Source: Daldinia sp. FL1419
Lineage: Eukaryota > Ascomycota > Sordariomycetes > Xylariales > Hypoxylaceae
Assembly: GCA_025201765.1 (NCBI GenBank)
Contig: MU623371.1
Coordinates: 229,448-293,447, forward strand
DNA: 64,000 nucleotides
Reading direction: 5' to 3'
Part shown: piece after piece, positions 24,079 through 35,287 of the stretch
Position numbering within the stretch: position 1 is the first letter of the stretch
Layout: every line of letters starts with the position of its first letter
Made by a program: the position numbers and the translations under genes
The notes under the pieces: model-generated
Seen by the model: the letters and a program-made list of their open reading frames with translations, nothing else
The model's database searches: none
What the model was told of the DNA's origin: nothing

Positions 24079-24885
24079 GAGCACGGTCGCTGACTCGCGT
24101 ACGCGATGCCGCAGTAGGAATTGTATCATAGCATAGACGAAGCGTTGGTCTTTCAGAAGGCGGTATCCGCCATTGGGAACTGAGAAGACGTCGGACTACG
24201 TACCTACGTATGTAGGGCATACATGAAGGGCGAGGAATACCCGCAACTGATCGCATTGTATATATGTACATCCATGTGCAATACTAAAACTCCGATAGTT
24301 TACGAGTTCGGACTTCAACCAGAGCTACGTGCTACGTGCCTATCAACTTGAAATCTGCGTTGTATCTATTGCCCTTCTCAAATGCGGATCCTATTAACAC
24401 ATATATTTCTAGGCCTCAGGAATGAGGTTAGACTCTTGTACAGGTGATTGATTAGCTTCTCCAGCAACACTATCCTACCCGAAAAGCCCGACCGACTTTT
24501 TGTGATCGAGCCGCAACAAAAGAAAAAATAAAACGCGTGGAGAATTACCAATAATCGCACCAACAGAATTGTGTTGCTGTCGCTGTACCGTTCATATCCG
24601 CAGAATGAACCTAATGTTTATCTTCCCTTAGCCGCCTGCTTCCTTTTCCTCGGGACGACCGAATAGCCTGGGATAGGCAGCGCGTCTTCCACCAACTCCC
24701 GGAATGGGCGCGCTCCTGCTTCGAATGCTTAACGAAGGGGTATGATCCTCAATCTACTAGAACTAGCGACTTTCGCTTTGTGCCGTGATGAACCTCGAGA
24801 TAAGGTAGTCGAAACGAACAACAGAAGAGTAAAACAAGGTGCGAAATTAAAATCCCAGGTTAAAATACAGTTCCATCCGAATCGA
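24079..24885. other. Convergent spacer oxa1/urc4
   Basis: About 800 bases between two convergent genes. The part next to 24886 encodes, out of frame, the conserved C-terminal residues of the DUF1688 family (see that gene). Otherwise nothing recognised. Confidence 0.55.
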
Positions 24886-26824
24886 TCAGAATAGGCGGTT
24901 CTTTCGTGTTAGGTCGGCTGACCTCTGCGATCTCTCGACCACCCTGCGAATACCATGTTAGCTATCATACGACATAAACATCGTGGAAAGCCAGATAGGC
25001 CGCTGCTTACCTTCCAGCTTCCCGCCTCGAGCAGCTGTGCTAACGTCAACTCGCCACCGTTAAGGTCCTTCTTGAGAGCCTTGTTGACCTCTACCAAAAG
25101 CATATCGAGGAAGCCCACCGTAACACCTCGCCACTCTACAATCACGTCGTCGCTCGGTTCGAACATGGGCGCTACCTCGACGCCCTTGGTGCTCGTCCGT
25201 CGGCAGTGGTCGTTGTAGTTCTGTAGGCCACGCTCGAGATCGTCGGGCTTGAGCGTTAACACGCCGAGGTCGATGAATAAGCCACCGTTTCTGTACTCGG
25301 GCAACCCCGTTAAAAGCTCCGTGCCGGCGAATTGAATCCTCAGGAGGTTCTGCATGGGCTGCATCAACGAGTACGTGAGCCACTGGGTTAGCTTGTGGAA
25401 AGGTAGGATGGATTCCCAGGGCGCGGTGCCGGAACCCGACTGGGAGTTGGGAAACGGAGAGAAACCCGGTGAGCTGGGCGGCGGTGTGTGCTGCGGCATC
25501 GAAGAGCACGGCCATGCGTCACCAAGAGAAACGCCATCGATAGCCGTGCGCGAAGGCGGCCAGATAGCGGCAAGTCCAGACATTAGCACGTTCCAGAGGA
25601 CTGGAAGCACTACGATAGGGGATGAGGAAGCCTGCGTCGTCGGGTGCGCTAGGAGATAGTCTACGCGTTCATAAACGGTCAGCTACGCCTGAAGGAAAGT
25701 ACCGAAAGGGGGGGAGCACATAGGACAACGAATTCATCACATACCAACCATGTTGCCTGGCCGTCCGTCAGCACCGAAGAAATCCGTCTTCTCAGATAAA
25801 GCGTGGCCGAGTCGTATCAGGAGTTGCGCCCTGCCTTCGAGACCAGCAATCTCGTTGCCCGGGCGCGATTGCATGCCCTTGGCCAACTGTTCGACGGTCA
25901 ATGTTCGAAGACCCTCCTTGTCTACTTGGAACTTGTTGCTAGGATTTCCAGAGAATAACCCCTATTCGAAATCTGATGTCAGCGAAACCGTTATTCGGAT
26001 GAGGCAGCCGCAAGTGCGTGCGTGCGAATTTATCGCGCACGAGCGCGTACGTACAGTCTTGAACATTTCTAAACTCGCAATAGCCAAACCCTCTGATCTC
26101 CTGTAGATACGGCCATTCTCGGCGCTCTTAAAGCTCCATACGGTTCCAGCGCCGGCATCAAGCAACACGCTGACGAGGAACAAGTCGATCAGGCGGCGAC
26201 ACTTTTCGGTGCTGTCAACGTCGTCAGGAAACGTTGCGAGCAGATTGGCGATACGATCTCGCCCTCCGGCGCAGAAATGCTGATATCGGCCATGGGGCGG
26301 GATCGACGAAAACGGGGCGTCGTAATCTCGCTGTTCTTCACAGTTAGCAAATTCGTCACACGACAATAACGCAAATGCACGTCGGCAAACCAGGTGTGTT
26401 TTCTGACCTTGATGATGCCGCACACAAACGTGGCAACGTCGGGAAACTTGGACATGTCTACATCGAAATGGTTGAGGTTGTTACGAAGGGCCTTATCGGT
26501 TACGATCTTGGACCGTTCGCGGACGGAACCTAAACTCCTCAGGTAACCTGCGGCATCGAGAACCGGGTCCGGAGGCTTTGGTAGGTTGATTCTAGGCATA
26601 GGATGCGGCGTCATGGGCGTCATCGGGGTCATAGGCGTCGGAGGTACGCTACCGGCCGATGCGCGATGATTGCTATAAGACTGCGATTGTACTCGAGAGT
26701 TGCTGGCGGATGAACCTTTGATGTTGGAGCTTTGCGAGTTCAAGCTTGCCGTATCGTTGGCCCCGTTAGAAGCTGAAGCGCTGACTGGCTTGGGCGCCTT
26801 GGGTTTTCTCGAGAAGAGACCCAT
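24886..26824 (-). CDS. urc4: DUF1688 / uracil catabolism protein Urc4 (Urg3)
   Basis: Five exons on minus, 26824-26408, 26330-26055, 25961-25745, 25660-25011 and 24945-24886, give 539 residues. The first 65 residues are Ser/Pro-rich with repeated MTP. The DUF1688 domain follows: AAGYLRSLGSVRERS, IPPHGRYQHF, RRLIDLFLVSVLLDAGAG, RRSEGLAIASLEMF, LEGRAQLLIRLG, DGVSLGDAWPCSSMP and FAGTELLTGLPEYRNGGLFID. In yeasts Urc4/Urg3 belongs to the URC pathway of uracil degradation. Oddity: after PNTKE the frame reads NRLF then TGA, whereas the usual family end (PPI...SDGTVF) is present in another frame downstream to 24860. Two extra A bases at 24898-24901 relative to the expected sequence explain this. The protein is thus about 11 residues different at the tip, by natural change or base-calling error. 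Confidence 0.9.
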
Positions 26825-28470
26825 ATTGGCTGGTTATAGGTTGGAATGTATGGGGGACGTATGTATGCCCAATTGCTTTTCTTGTGCTTCTTGTCTCTGC
26901 TGTGTTCCTCCACTTGTCTTGGTCCTTTTTTTTTTTTTTCCACGCGTGACGAAATGCCCTCTTTTTTTTCGTTGTTAATTTTTTATCTTTTTTTTTCTTT
27001 CCCTTCTGTCTTAGGTTGAAAGTACGTGGTTGGCTAGTTTGCAAGTTTTGGTGTAAGTGCAGTCGGGCAAGTCAACCAGATTAAGCAATCAGATCGACCG
27101 GATCATCAGCACGAACGGGGAGGGCTGGGAATACAGGAGGGGTAGGTACCCGTAACTAAGAAAGCCAAGGTACGCTACTACCTAAACTAGGTACCCAAAC
27201 CACCTAAGCTACTTTGGATTACCTACCTGGGTTAGATACATAGAACATATATAGTGCCTACCTAGGTATGTTAGGGATGTAGGTAGTGGAGGTAAGGTAG
27301 GTACCTAAGGTTGGGTACATATAACGGAGGTAGAGAGGCACGTATAAGGCGAGCTAAGGTATTATAAAGGGGGAGGGGCCGTTATTCGATTTCGGGCAGG
27401 TCTACTCAGCCAAGACAGCTAAGACAGCTACCTAACGGCTACCTAAGGTGACTATTCCTTGTATTCCTTGTAGTTTCTGATGGTACCTTATCTCGACAGG
27501 GCAATCGGACAGCTTCCAGCCAAAGGGAGTGGAGAAATAAAAAGACGATGGTTGTGGGGGAAAGAGAAGGAACAAAAAAAAAAAAAAGGTAGTTGAATAC
27601 CTAGAGATAATAAAAGCTCAGGGGTAGAAATCTGCCTGAATAAGAGAATAATGTTATTGCTACGTCGACGATGATTGCTTTCAGTGGATGTGTTGGTTGT
27701 TTGCCTTGGCAATCTCAAAACAACCTAAGCAAGAGAGAAATAATTAAAGTACCTCTTGCGTGATGATTCGACACAAGCAAAAGAGAAAAAGCATAATAAC
27801 CCTGTGTGCAGATGCATTGTTACCTAGGGAGCATCTAGAGACCTGCGCAATGTGCGTCGCATCCGAATTGTGGTTGTATGGTAATAGCTTGGATAAGATT
27901 ATTCGCGACGCTTGACAAGATGCTTGACAAGATATTAGACGAGATAATAGACGAGATACTACCTACGTGCATGTAGTATATGCCTTAATATGTAAGCGTT
28001 GTAGACCGATAGCTCGGATAGGCAATAAGCAAAAGCCGTAGCTAGGGATCTAGAACGAAGGAGCGTGATAGCGGACCGATCGTCTATTCTACTTTTTCAT
28101 CGACGGCTTCGATAGAAACGGTTCCGGCTGGTGGACGTCGTACGATCGGCTACGGCTCTACTCGAGACGTCGGAACGTACGTAACAGACGAACAAGGTAG
28201 GTACATAAAAGAGAAGAATACCCCAATGAAAAAGCTTTCGAGGTAAGGCAATTATGGATAATATTGGACGCTTAATATCCAAAGCCTACCTATATCACAG
28301 TGTTTAAACTTTCATATCCTCAGGAGATCGATCAAGCAGTGGAGTTGTTGGCCGGGATTCATCAGGGATTCATCAGGGATTCAGCAGGATCAGCAGGAAC
28401 CGCCGAACTGGGGACGGGGAAGACCAGGGATGTCAGGGGCCAGCCATGTTTAATTATTAAGGGACCCGGT
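26825..28470. other. Long gene-free spacer, part 1
   Basis: Upstream of the DUF1688 gene. Begins with T-rich tracts (about 26927-27000) in the likely 5' leader of that gene, then a dense run of GGTACCTA-type motifs (about 27145-27310). A 3-unit degenerate repeat (TTGACAAGAT / TAGACGAGAT) is at 27910-27960. Short ORFs here lack protein character. Confidence 0.55.
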
Positions 28471-28473
28471 CTA

Positions 28474-28732
28474 CGAAGGTCCGGGCCAAAAGTCTTGCAC
28501 ATGGTCCAAGCTTGACCACCGTATGCGATCGTCTTCGTTTTTTACCCATACTGTATTACATACCCGCTAAGCTAAGACTTTAATAGTGGCGTCTCCACTG
28601 AGCCCAGGTGGCTTGACACTAAATCCACAGCAGTATCAGCCATTATAACTTGGATAATACAGTGTAAGCCCTTTTGAATTCATACTTGCCTTGCCAAGCT
28701 CAGATGTGCAAGACTTTTGGCCCGGACCTTCG
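28474..28732. mobile_element. MITE-like element with 30-bp inverted repeats
   Basis: A 259-bp non-coding segment whose two ends are perfect inverted repeats: 28471-28502 equals the reverse complement of 28704-28735 over 32 bases, including flanking C-TA and TA-G. Both ends are bordered by TA (28472-28473 and 28733-28734), the target site duplicated by Tc1/mariner-pogo transposases. There is no ORF for a transposase inside. The interior (28503-28703) is unrelated between the two halves apart from a short AAGCTTG-like stretch. It fits a miniature inverted-repeat transposable element mobilised in trans. No second copy was noticed in the window. Confidence 0.8.
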
Positions 28733-28735
28733 TAG

Positions 28736-31054
28736 CTAATCTTTTGATTTGTTTCCCGTCCGTCGGACGCCGCGCACATACATGCCTAGGTTTATTACTA
28801 TGTATGTATGTAGTGTAGTTATAAGGTTAGATAACCCAGGTGTGTAGCATTCGAGGTACGAATGTATGGCAACTTTGGCAAGGTTGATAGCTCCGTTCAC
28901 GTAGGGGTATATGACCAAGCAAATCTTCTTTCCGCCCTCCTTAAAAAAACCAAAAAAAAAAAAAAACCTTAGGGATCTAGGCAAGGTAAGGACTGACGAG
29001 ATGAAACGAGAATATGCCTCATATACCGCATGCCTCATATGCCTTTCATGCTTGGTCTGATTCATCGATGTCGACTTTTATATTCACATAGCAATGTCAT
29101 GCTGATCTTCTACCGGTCGTAATTTCACATGTCGAAATTTGTCGATATCAAACGTGACGGCGGTACTTTTTGTTCCTTTCCTAATTTGAACGACCAGGTC
29201 CCCGTATAATCATATGAGATGGGAGGTGAGAAATGAGAACGCGATTTATCGATATTACATAGTACTCAATAGTGTTCCTTTTATACCTAACTTGGCTCAA
29301 CTTTGGGTAGTATTCCAGCAGAGGCAACGGGATGACATGCAGAGATGCGACCCTGTCGTAACACGAGTTTGAGCCTGGAGGACTCCTACGTTGTTGCTAC
29401 TTGCTACCACGGATTAACGTCGACGAGTTCGACGAGTTCGACGAGTTAGTGCGCCCATCGACTCGGATCTCTACCCTACAGGGCAAAATCTCATAATAAT
29501 AAAAGTCTGTTCCCTAACGTCTGTTCCCTCTTGTCTGATCCCTCCTGCGCACAAACACTTTTTTCTTCTCTTACCCGCGCCATGGACGTAATTGTTATGG
29601 CTCCATTTTGATCGTCCAATCAAAATATTCTCCCTGCGCCTCATTCTCGCTTAATTACCTAGTTGCCTAGGTAAAGTCTTCGGCACGCATCAACGGAGGT
29701 ACTTTCGGCAGCGTCTTCAGGCTAGCATACTCCAGTACATCCGTTTGCACTGGGTCTAGATGCGAATACGTTACGATATAACTTCAAATTGGCGTTTGCA
29801 CATAACGTGGAGATATTTCAGAATCTCGTCCGCCTCACGCTACCTCGAAATTAAAAATTTCCTGTCAGGTAGGCTCAGCTAAAACCTACGAGCCGAGCCT
29901 CAAGCTTCCAGAATCGTATGACAACTTGGTAGACCCCCTAGCACGTAGAATAGACCGTTACTAGCATGATAGCCATGGCGCGACCGGATCAAGCATCCGC
30001 CTGTCTTAATAGGATCGAACGTCGAAGCCAGACATTATATAACTTGCGGGGAAGGATGGTAAAAGCAGATATCAGACCCATCCTTCTCGGGCAATTATAC
30101 ATTGCAGACCCAGACGGTCGGTTCTTCCACCGACATAGCCCAGGCTAAAGACTTGGTCTCCAGCATAGTTTGACGCGAACACCTATCTAAACACGACGGC
30201 TTCGATATAGCGGCCACGCTGGCCCGGTACTAGACCTGTCCGTACAAGGAACATATTTTTCTATCCATGTTTTGCCATGCTCTCGAGTGCGTAGAGCATC
30301 CATGTCTCGCATACATAGTGCTGCAGGAACAAGACCAGAGATCGGTCTTTGGATCTGCAAGTCGTCGGTTAGATCCATAAAGTTACTGACCACCTATACC
30401 AAGTAGGAATTGACGAGGGTGGCAATGATTCGTATAAGATACAATAGACAGCAAAGCAGACGGCCTCGGTTGGATATCCGCTACATTAACCCACCGGTAT
30501 CTTTGTATAAGCTTCTTTGTATAAGCTTCGTAGTTGCTTCAGATGGATGGCAGAGAAATACAGGAGCCTTGTCTTTATCCCCGTTGAGTTTTGGTCCGAC
30601 AGGTTGCCACCTTAAACCGGTGTTAGGTAGTATAAAAAACTTGGCCGTAATGAAGGGACCTACCTGACCTAGGATGTACGCCAAGGATTGAGCTCTATTA
30701 CATGTACACTTGGTTACGGTGCGCAATAGAAGCAGGATACTATTCCAGTCTCGCACTATCGATTTGCAAAAGTCCAGATTGTTGAGGCTGAAAATAGCAG
30801 CGATGGCACTTATCCGCCCTGGGAATATAGAACATGCAAGACGGCATTCTTAACGAGCAATTAGCAATCCCATCCTGGACGGTCTTGGGTCTTTGATCGA
30901 GATGAATTTCACAAAAGACGAACAGGCATAGACAGGTACAAGTTTCCCTGTTAACGGTTATGCGAGGCCGTGGGCTATCAACGTAGATACACCGAGTCCC
31001 TTTACGAATATCAATCTCCTCGCCAGCAAGACTTCATCATCCCAACAAATGTTA
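28736..31054. other. Long gene-free spacer, part 2
   Basis: About 2.3 kb between the MITE-like element and the dynamin gene's stop codon. It holds an A-tract (28945-28967), a GTTCGACGA repeat (29418-29448) and a tandem TTTGTATAAGCTTC pair (about 30502-30529). No ORF is convincing. Confidence 0.55.
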
Positions 31055-33321
31055 CTATGCTCCCACTTGAATAGGAGATCGCGCCGTGAATGCGTCCAAG
31101 TCTTTCAGGCCAGTTTCGAGGATGGTTAACTTCTTCGCAAGCTCGGCGCGCTCCCTGACCGTTTCGTCGTCCTCGGATCCTAACTTTTCGACCTCTTCGT
31201 CCGAGAGGTCCCATACAACATCCGGAGAGAACCTGAGGTAAGACAGTTAGCATATCGTTGTCGTATCATGTAATCGTAAACTTACACGCTCGGGAGGCAT
31301 TGGATTAGACAGGTCTCGATAGCGTTGACGCTGACGTCGTCGATAAACTTCTTCAAGGCGACCTATGAATCGTTAGTACCAAATTTGACAGCTCGTAGGC
31401 TAAAGTACGGCAAGGGTACCTGGTAATAAGCTGCAGCAACATCGGCTGCGAGCGAGGAAGAGTACTCTTCGACGTCGGGGCGAGTTCCCTTTTGTAGGTG
31501 GAGGAGAAGATTACATAAATTTATATTGGCCTGCTCTGGTGCAGTCTTTGTTGTATACTTGCACGCCTGAAGTGAAAGCTTGTCAAATTCCCGGTCATGG
31601 CGTTCGGTCTGGATTTCCTGCACCGTTTCCGTTAGGTAATCGTTGTAGGTAATCGGGTGGATCGATAGGTGAGGTTCCAGCAGCTCATCGACCTTGTCTT
31701 TCAGATCACCGCGGAGGCGATGCAACGCAGGTTGGATATGATACTTCATGAGACGAGTCTTGGTGTTGTTGTCGCAGATCTCCCTGACGATAAGGTTGAA
31801 TGTACTAGCTGCGGCTTCGTGAATCTGCTCGACTAGATTCTGCGTAATCAATTCCCAAGGCTTGCACTGCCTACTAAATAGGTCCCCGACAACGAGAGGA
31901 TTGAAAGTTCCCGGAAGTTCCCTGCCTCTGCATTCTACCATAAGCTCCTTCACGATTTCGAGATAGTCGGGTCTCGGGATGTATCTTGTCATAGCCGCTC
32001 TGGTCGGACGTAGGCCGTCTTCCACAATTTCCAACGCATGACCATCAATGCGCATCTTCTCTGAGTAATCACCGAGAATCTTCTGCACATGCGCTCGTAA
32101 GCGCCTCTCGAAAGCATCCTGCTGACCGGGGAAAGACTCGAAAAACCGATCAGCATATACTCCGTCGATAGCTGCCTGAACCAATCTAGATAGGACGCTG
32201 CTGATCCGCTGGAGGTAGGTATGCTTCTCTCTCGCGGAGCTTCGGGCTTTTCCAAGTAGCGCAAGCTTATTCTTGCAATCCTTGATTCCGGTTTGTACTT
32301 CCGTCTTGACACCCGGAAGTCCGGTTTGAATCTGTTTCCATAGGATATTGCGTAGCCGAGACCTCAGCGCCTCCACGCCACGGTTTGACTCCTCTATAGT
32401 ATTCCAGACGGAGCTTTCGAAGAACTTTGCTTCCCTTTCATCTCTCTCTCTAATGCTGTCGTTAGCAGTGGCATGGCTCCTATTGCGTAAAACGTGCCAG
32501 CCGAGATGCAACTTGACGTTCAAGTTCTGCGCCAGCTCCACGTAATACCGCTCACTGTCGGAGTCGCTATCGATCTTGTCCGGCTTTGTGATAAGGCCTA
32601 GCGTTCTCAAGCCGGACGGGTCGATCTCTCGAGCGAATTTGGTCACCGGCTGATTGGCGAAAGGGTTATCAGCCGCAACGACGGCGAGGATGATGCTACG
32701 ACGCTGCTGCATATACGACACTACAAGATCTTGAACCAAAGCAGCGTCGTCGTCTGACTGATTCTTGTCGGAGGCGCCGAACAGACCGGGCAAATCAACC
32801 AGAGTCAAGTTGGGGGCGGTAGGCGATGTACTCTCTATTCGCAGAACATCTGTACTGAAAACCTTGGACCCCTCGCCGGACAGGCCCATCGCCTCCTTGG
32901 CAGCTTCGACGATCTTTGGAAAGTCATTTTGGTCCTTGGTCTTCCCCGTAAACGCTTGTAATCGAAGTCTCTCCGTCTTGCTTCTGCTGTTGCTAGGCTG
33001 GATGTGTACCTTGATCTCAGCCTTCTCGCCGCGGCGGAGTATCAATTCCGTAGCGAAGCGGGTGCATAAGCCTTCCGAGGTCGGAAATGCGATTCCAGAA
33101 AGCGACTCGAGGGTAGAGCTCTTTCCGGACGATTGACTACCGCATACGATAATCTGAGGCAGGTCGACATAATGGCTGACGCCGTGGGACCTGAGGCAAT
33201 CTACGATATCAAGCAGATCACGGTGATTTCTGGACTGTATCAATCCAGAAGTCTTTTGAGAAATCTCTTGGGCAAGATTGGTAACCATGTTGGCGCGTTT
33301 TTTTGCGCGATCCCGGGCCAT
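31055..33321 (-). CDS. Dynamin-family GTPase (Mx-like)
   Basis: Three exons on minus, 33321-31420, 31362-31286 and 31232-31055, give 718 residues. The dynamin GTPase domain is clear: P-loop GSQSSGKSS at 61-69, switch-I Thr region CTRFATELILRR, DLPGL at 176-180 and TKPD at 245-248. A middle/stalk region follows (LLGKARSSAREKHTYLQRISSVLSRL onwards), and the C-terminus from about 600 (ADVAAAYYQVALKKFIDDVSVNAIE...) matches the GTPase effector domain. Such non-Vps1, non-Dnm1 dynamins are common, variable accessory genes in filamentous fungi; they are presumed to remodel membranes, function unknown. Start may instead be the ATG at 33288 (MVTNLAQEIS); an upstream in-frame ATG at 33366 seems less likely. 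Confidence 0.93.
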
Positions 33322-35287
33322 GAAGTGTAGAGGAAAAGGTGGATGATAACACAGAATAAGAGGCACCTACCCAAAGTAGGCCTCTAGGGCTATCAGTTTA
33401 GGGTTCCTTCTCAAAGATAGGCACAAGAGATAAAATAATTTATTAGGCGCTCGTATCACATATCAGCTGCATGAAAGACGGCCAGATTATAGGTCCTTGT
33501 GGGGGCAACAGGCAACGATCTCGTCCGCGTACCAGATAAAGTTGTAGTGCATGCAACATGCAAACGGGATTTGAATAATAGGCAGATGCTTGGAGGTGTT
33601 CTTTTAGAAGCTCAAAACCAAACGGGCAACTTCATAAAAACATGCATGCCTGGGTACCTACCTAAGTACCTAGGTACTTCGTGCCTACTGCCTTTTCAAA
33701 TTTGAAGTATATTGCCAACTTTTGCGTGCCTAGGTGGCCTAGGTGGCCTAGGTAACCGCATGTATCTCTAAACCTGGGCAAAAATATCAAAACAAAAAAA
33801 CAAAAAACAAAACAAAACTTATATGATGCAGATGAAGAAGCTATCCATGTCTAACCATGCTATATTTCGCGGTGCATGGATGATTGGGCTTTATTACATG
33901 GCCACCTACCTATCTCTTATCTTAATTCTTTACGAGCTGCGATATCTCGACAATGAAGTGGCTTTGGTGTTTATCTATACCCTACGGGTATGCAAATGCT
34001 TTACATACGAGACATCGTAGCCGTGCCTTTATCAGGGCCAGTGAAAAGATAGATCGAGGTGAAAGTTTAATACTTCCTATCTAGGACCTAGATCCAGACC
34101 TAGTGCAGGTACCCGCGTAGTTAGCCATGTCGAGGCCAGCAAGGTACTTGCACCCCTTAGTACGTAGAAAGAGGCCATCGTAGCCCACCACTCATAATAG
34201 TCTAGATGTCCCTAGGTACTAGTTAATCATGTAGTAGTTACTTAATGATAACCCTACGATTGTATCGTATCTCACTTGATCGCTACCTAGGAATATGAAA
34301 ACGGATACATTTTACGTTGTACGCTCTACATTGACTTGCGTATGAAGACCTGGGCGTATTGGCAAGCAGGTAGGTACCTAGTGTAGGTAGGTAGGTATCT
34401 TATGTCACTACACCGTCAGAAGCTACTTGCAAATTAGCTGTGTCTGTTAAAACCTGCTACACGTCACGTCTTATCGAGTTTTATATACTGTCTACTTGCG
34501 CGCTTAGTTAGAAGTTAGAACGGGCGCATCTTTGGCAGCGAGACGTCTTGAGTACTCCACGTCTTTAACCTTTAGGTGCAAAATTGGCACAGGTACACAC
34601 CCCACTTAACGACTCATACCCTCAAGAAGGCCTGCAATAAGTTACTGTAATGGGCGAAGTATAAAGGATACCACCAATCATATCGAAGCAGGAAACCGTA
34701 CTGTGTCATGTTCGCAGTACTGGAGGACATGATATGACATATGTAAGTGAATGTGCAGGTAGATGCCCAATTAATGGAGAAACGTACCGCTCAGCTGCTT
34801 TTCATTGGATGCTCCACACCGGTTCCTGCAGTAGCTAAACATCGTAAGGCTGTAAATAACGTTGCGTTCGCCAAATGCCGGCCTGTCAGTACCTAGGTAC
34901 CTAGTCACAATTGTATACTCGGCGTAAGTACCTCCTGACGTCCATACAGGTACCTACCTCGATAAGGTGCATTACACTCGACAGACCTAACGAACTTGAC
35001 AGTGCGTGCATGTCATTAGGCAATCGCGTCCTTGAATTGTAGGTACAGACCTAGATAAATACAAATCAGTATGTTGCAGTCGAGAGAATATTTATTTCCA
35101 CCCTCCCGCTCCAAGATTTGATTCTGCGCACCTTTCTTCCACATACTCGACTTTACTTCCATCTTCAAAGCACTCTCCAAATAGGCGCTTCTAAAAGGCG
35201 CTTCTCAAAAGGCGTTTCTCAAAAGGCGCTTCTCAAATATTTGATCAAAGAATTACCAGTGATTATCGCCGGGGGCAATTCGTAGAG
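33322..35287. other. Divergent spacer dynamin/ankyrin gene
   Basis: About 2 kb between two divergently transcribed genes. Rich in TAGGTACCTA-type palindromes (33650-33680, 34370-34400, 34890-34960) and a GGCCTAGGT triplet repeat (33728-33752). An AAAAC-rich tract lies at 33790-33820. The last 100 bases hold a short tandem repeat listed separately. Confidence 0.55.
35183..35239. repeat. AGGCGCTTCTCAAA tandem repeat in 5' leader
   Basis: Four imperfect copies of a roughly 14-bp unit (core GGCGCTTCTCAAAA) ending about 50 bases before the ankyrin gene start codon, so probably in its 5' UTR or core promoter. Confidence 0.85.
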
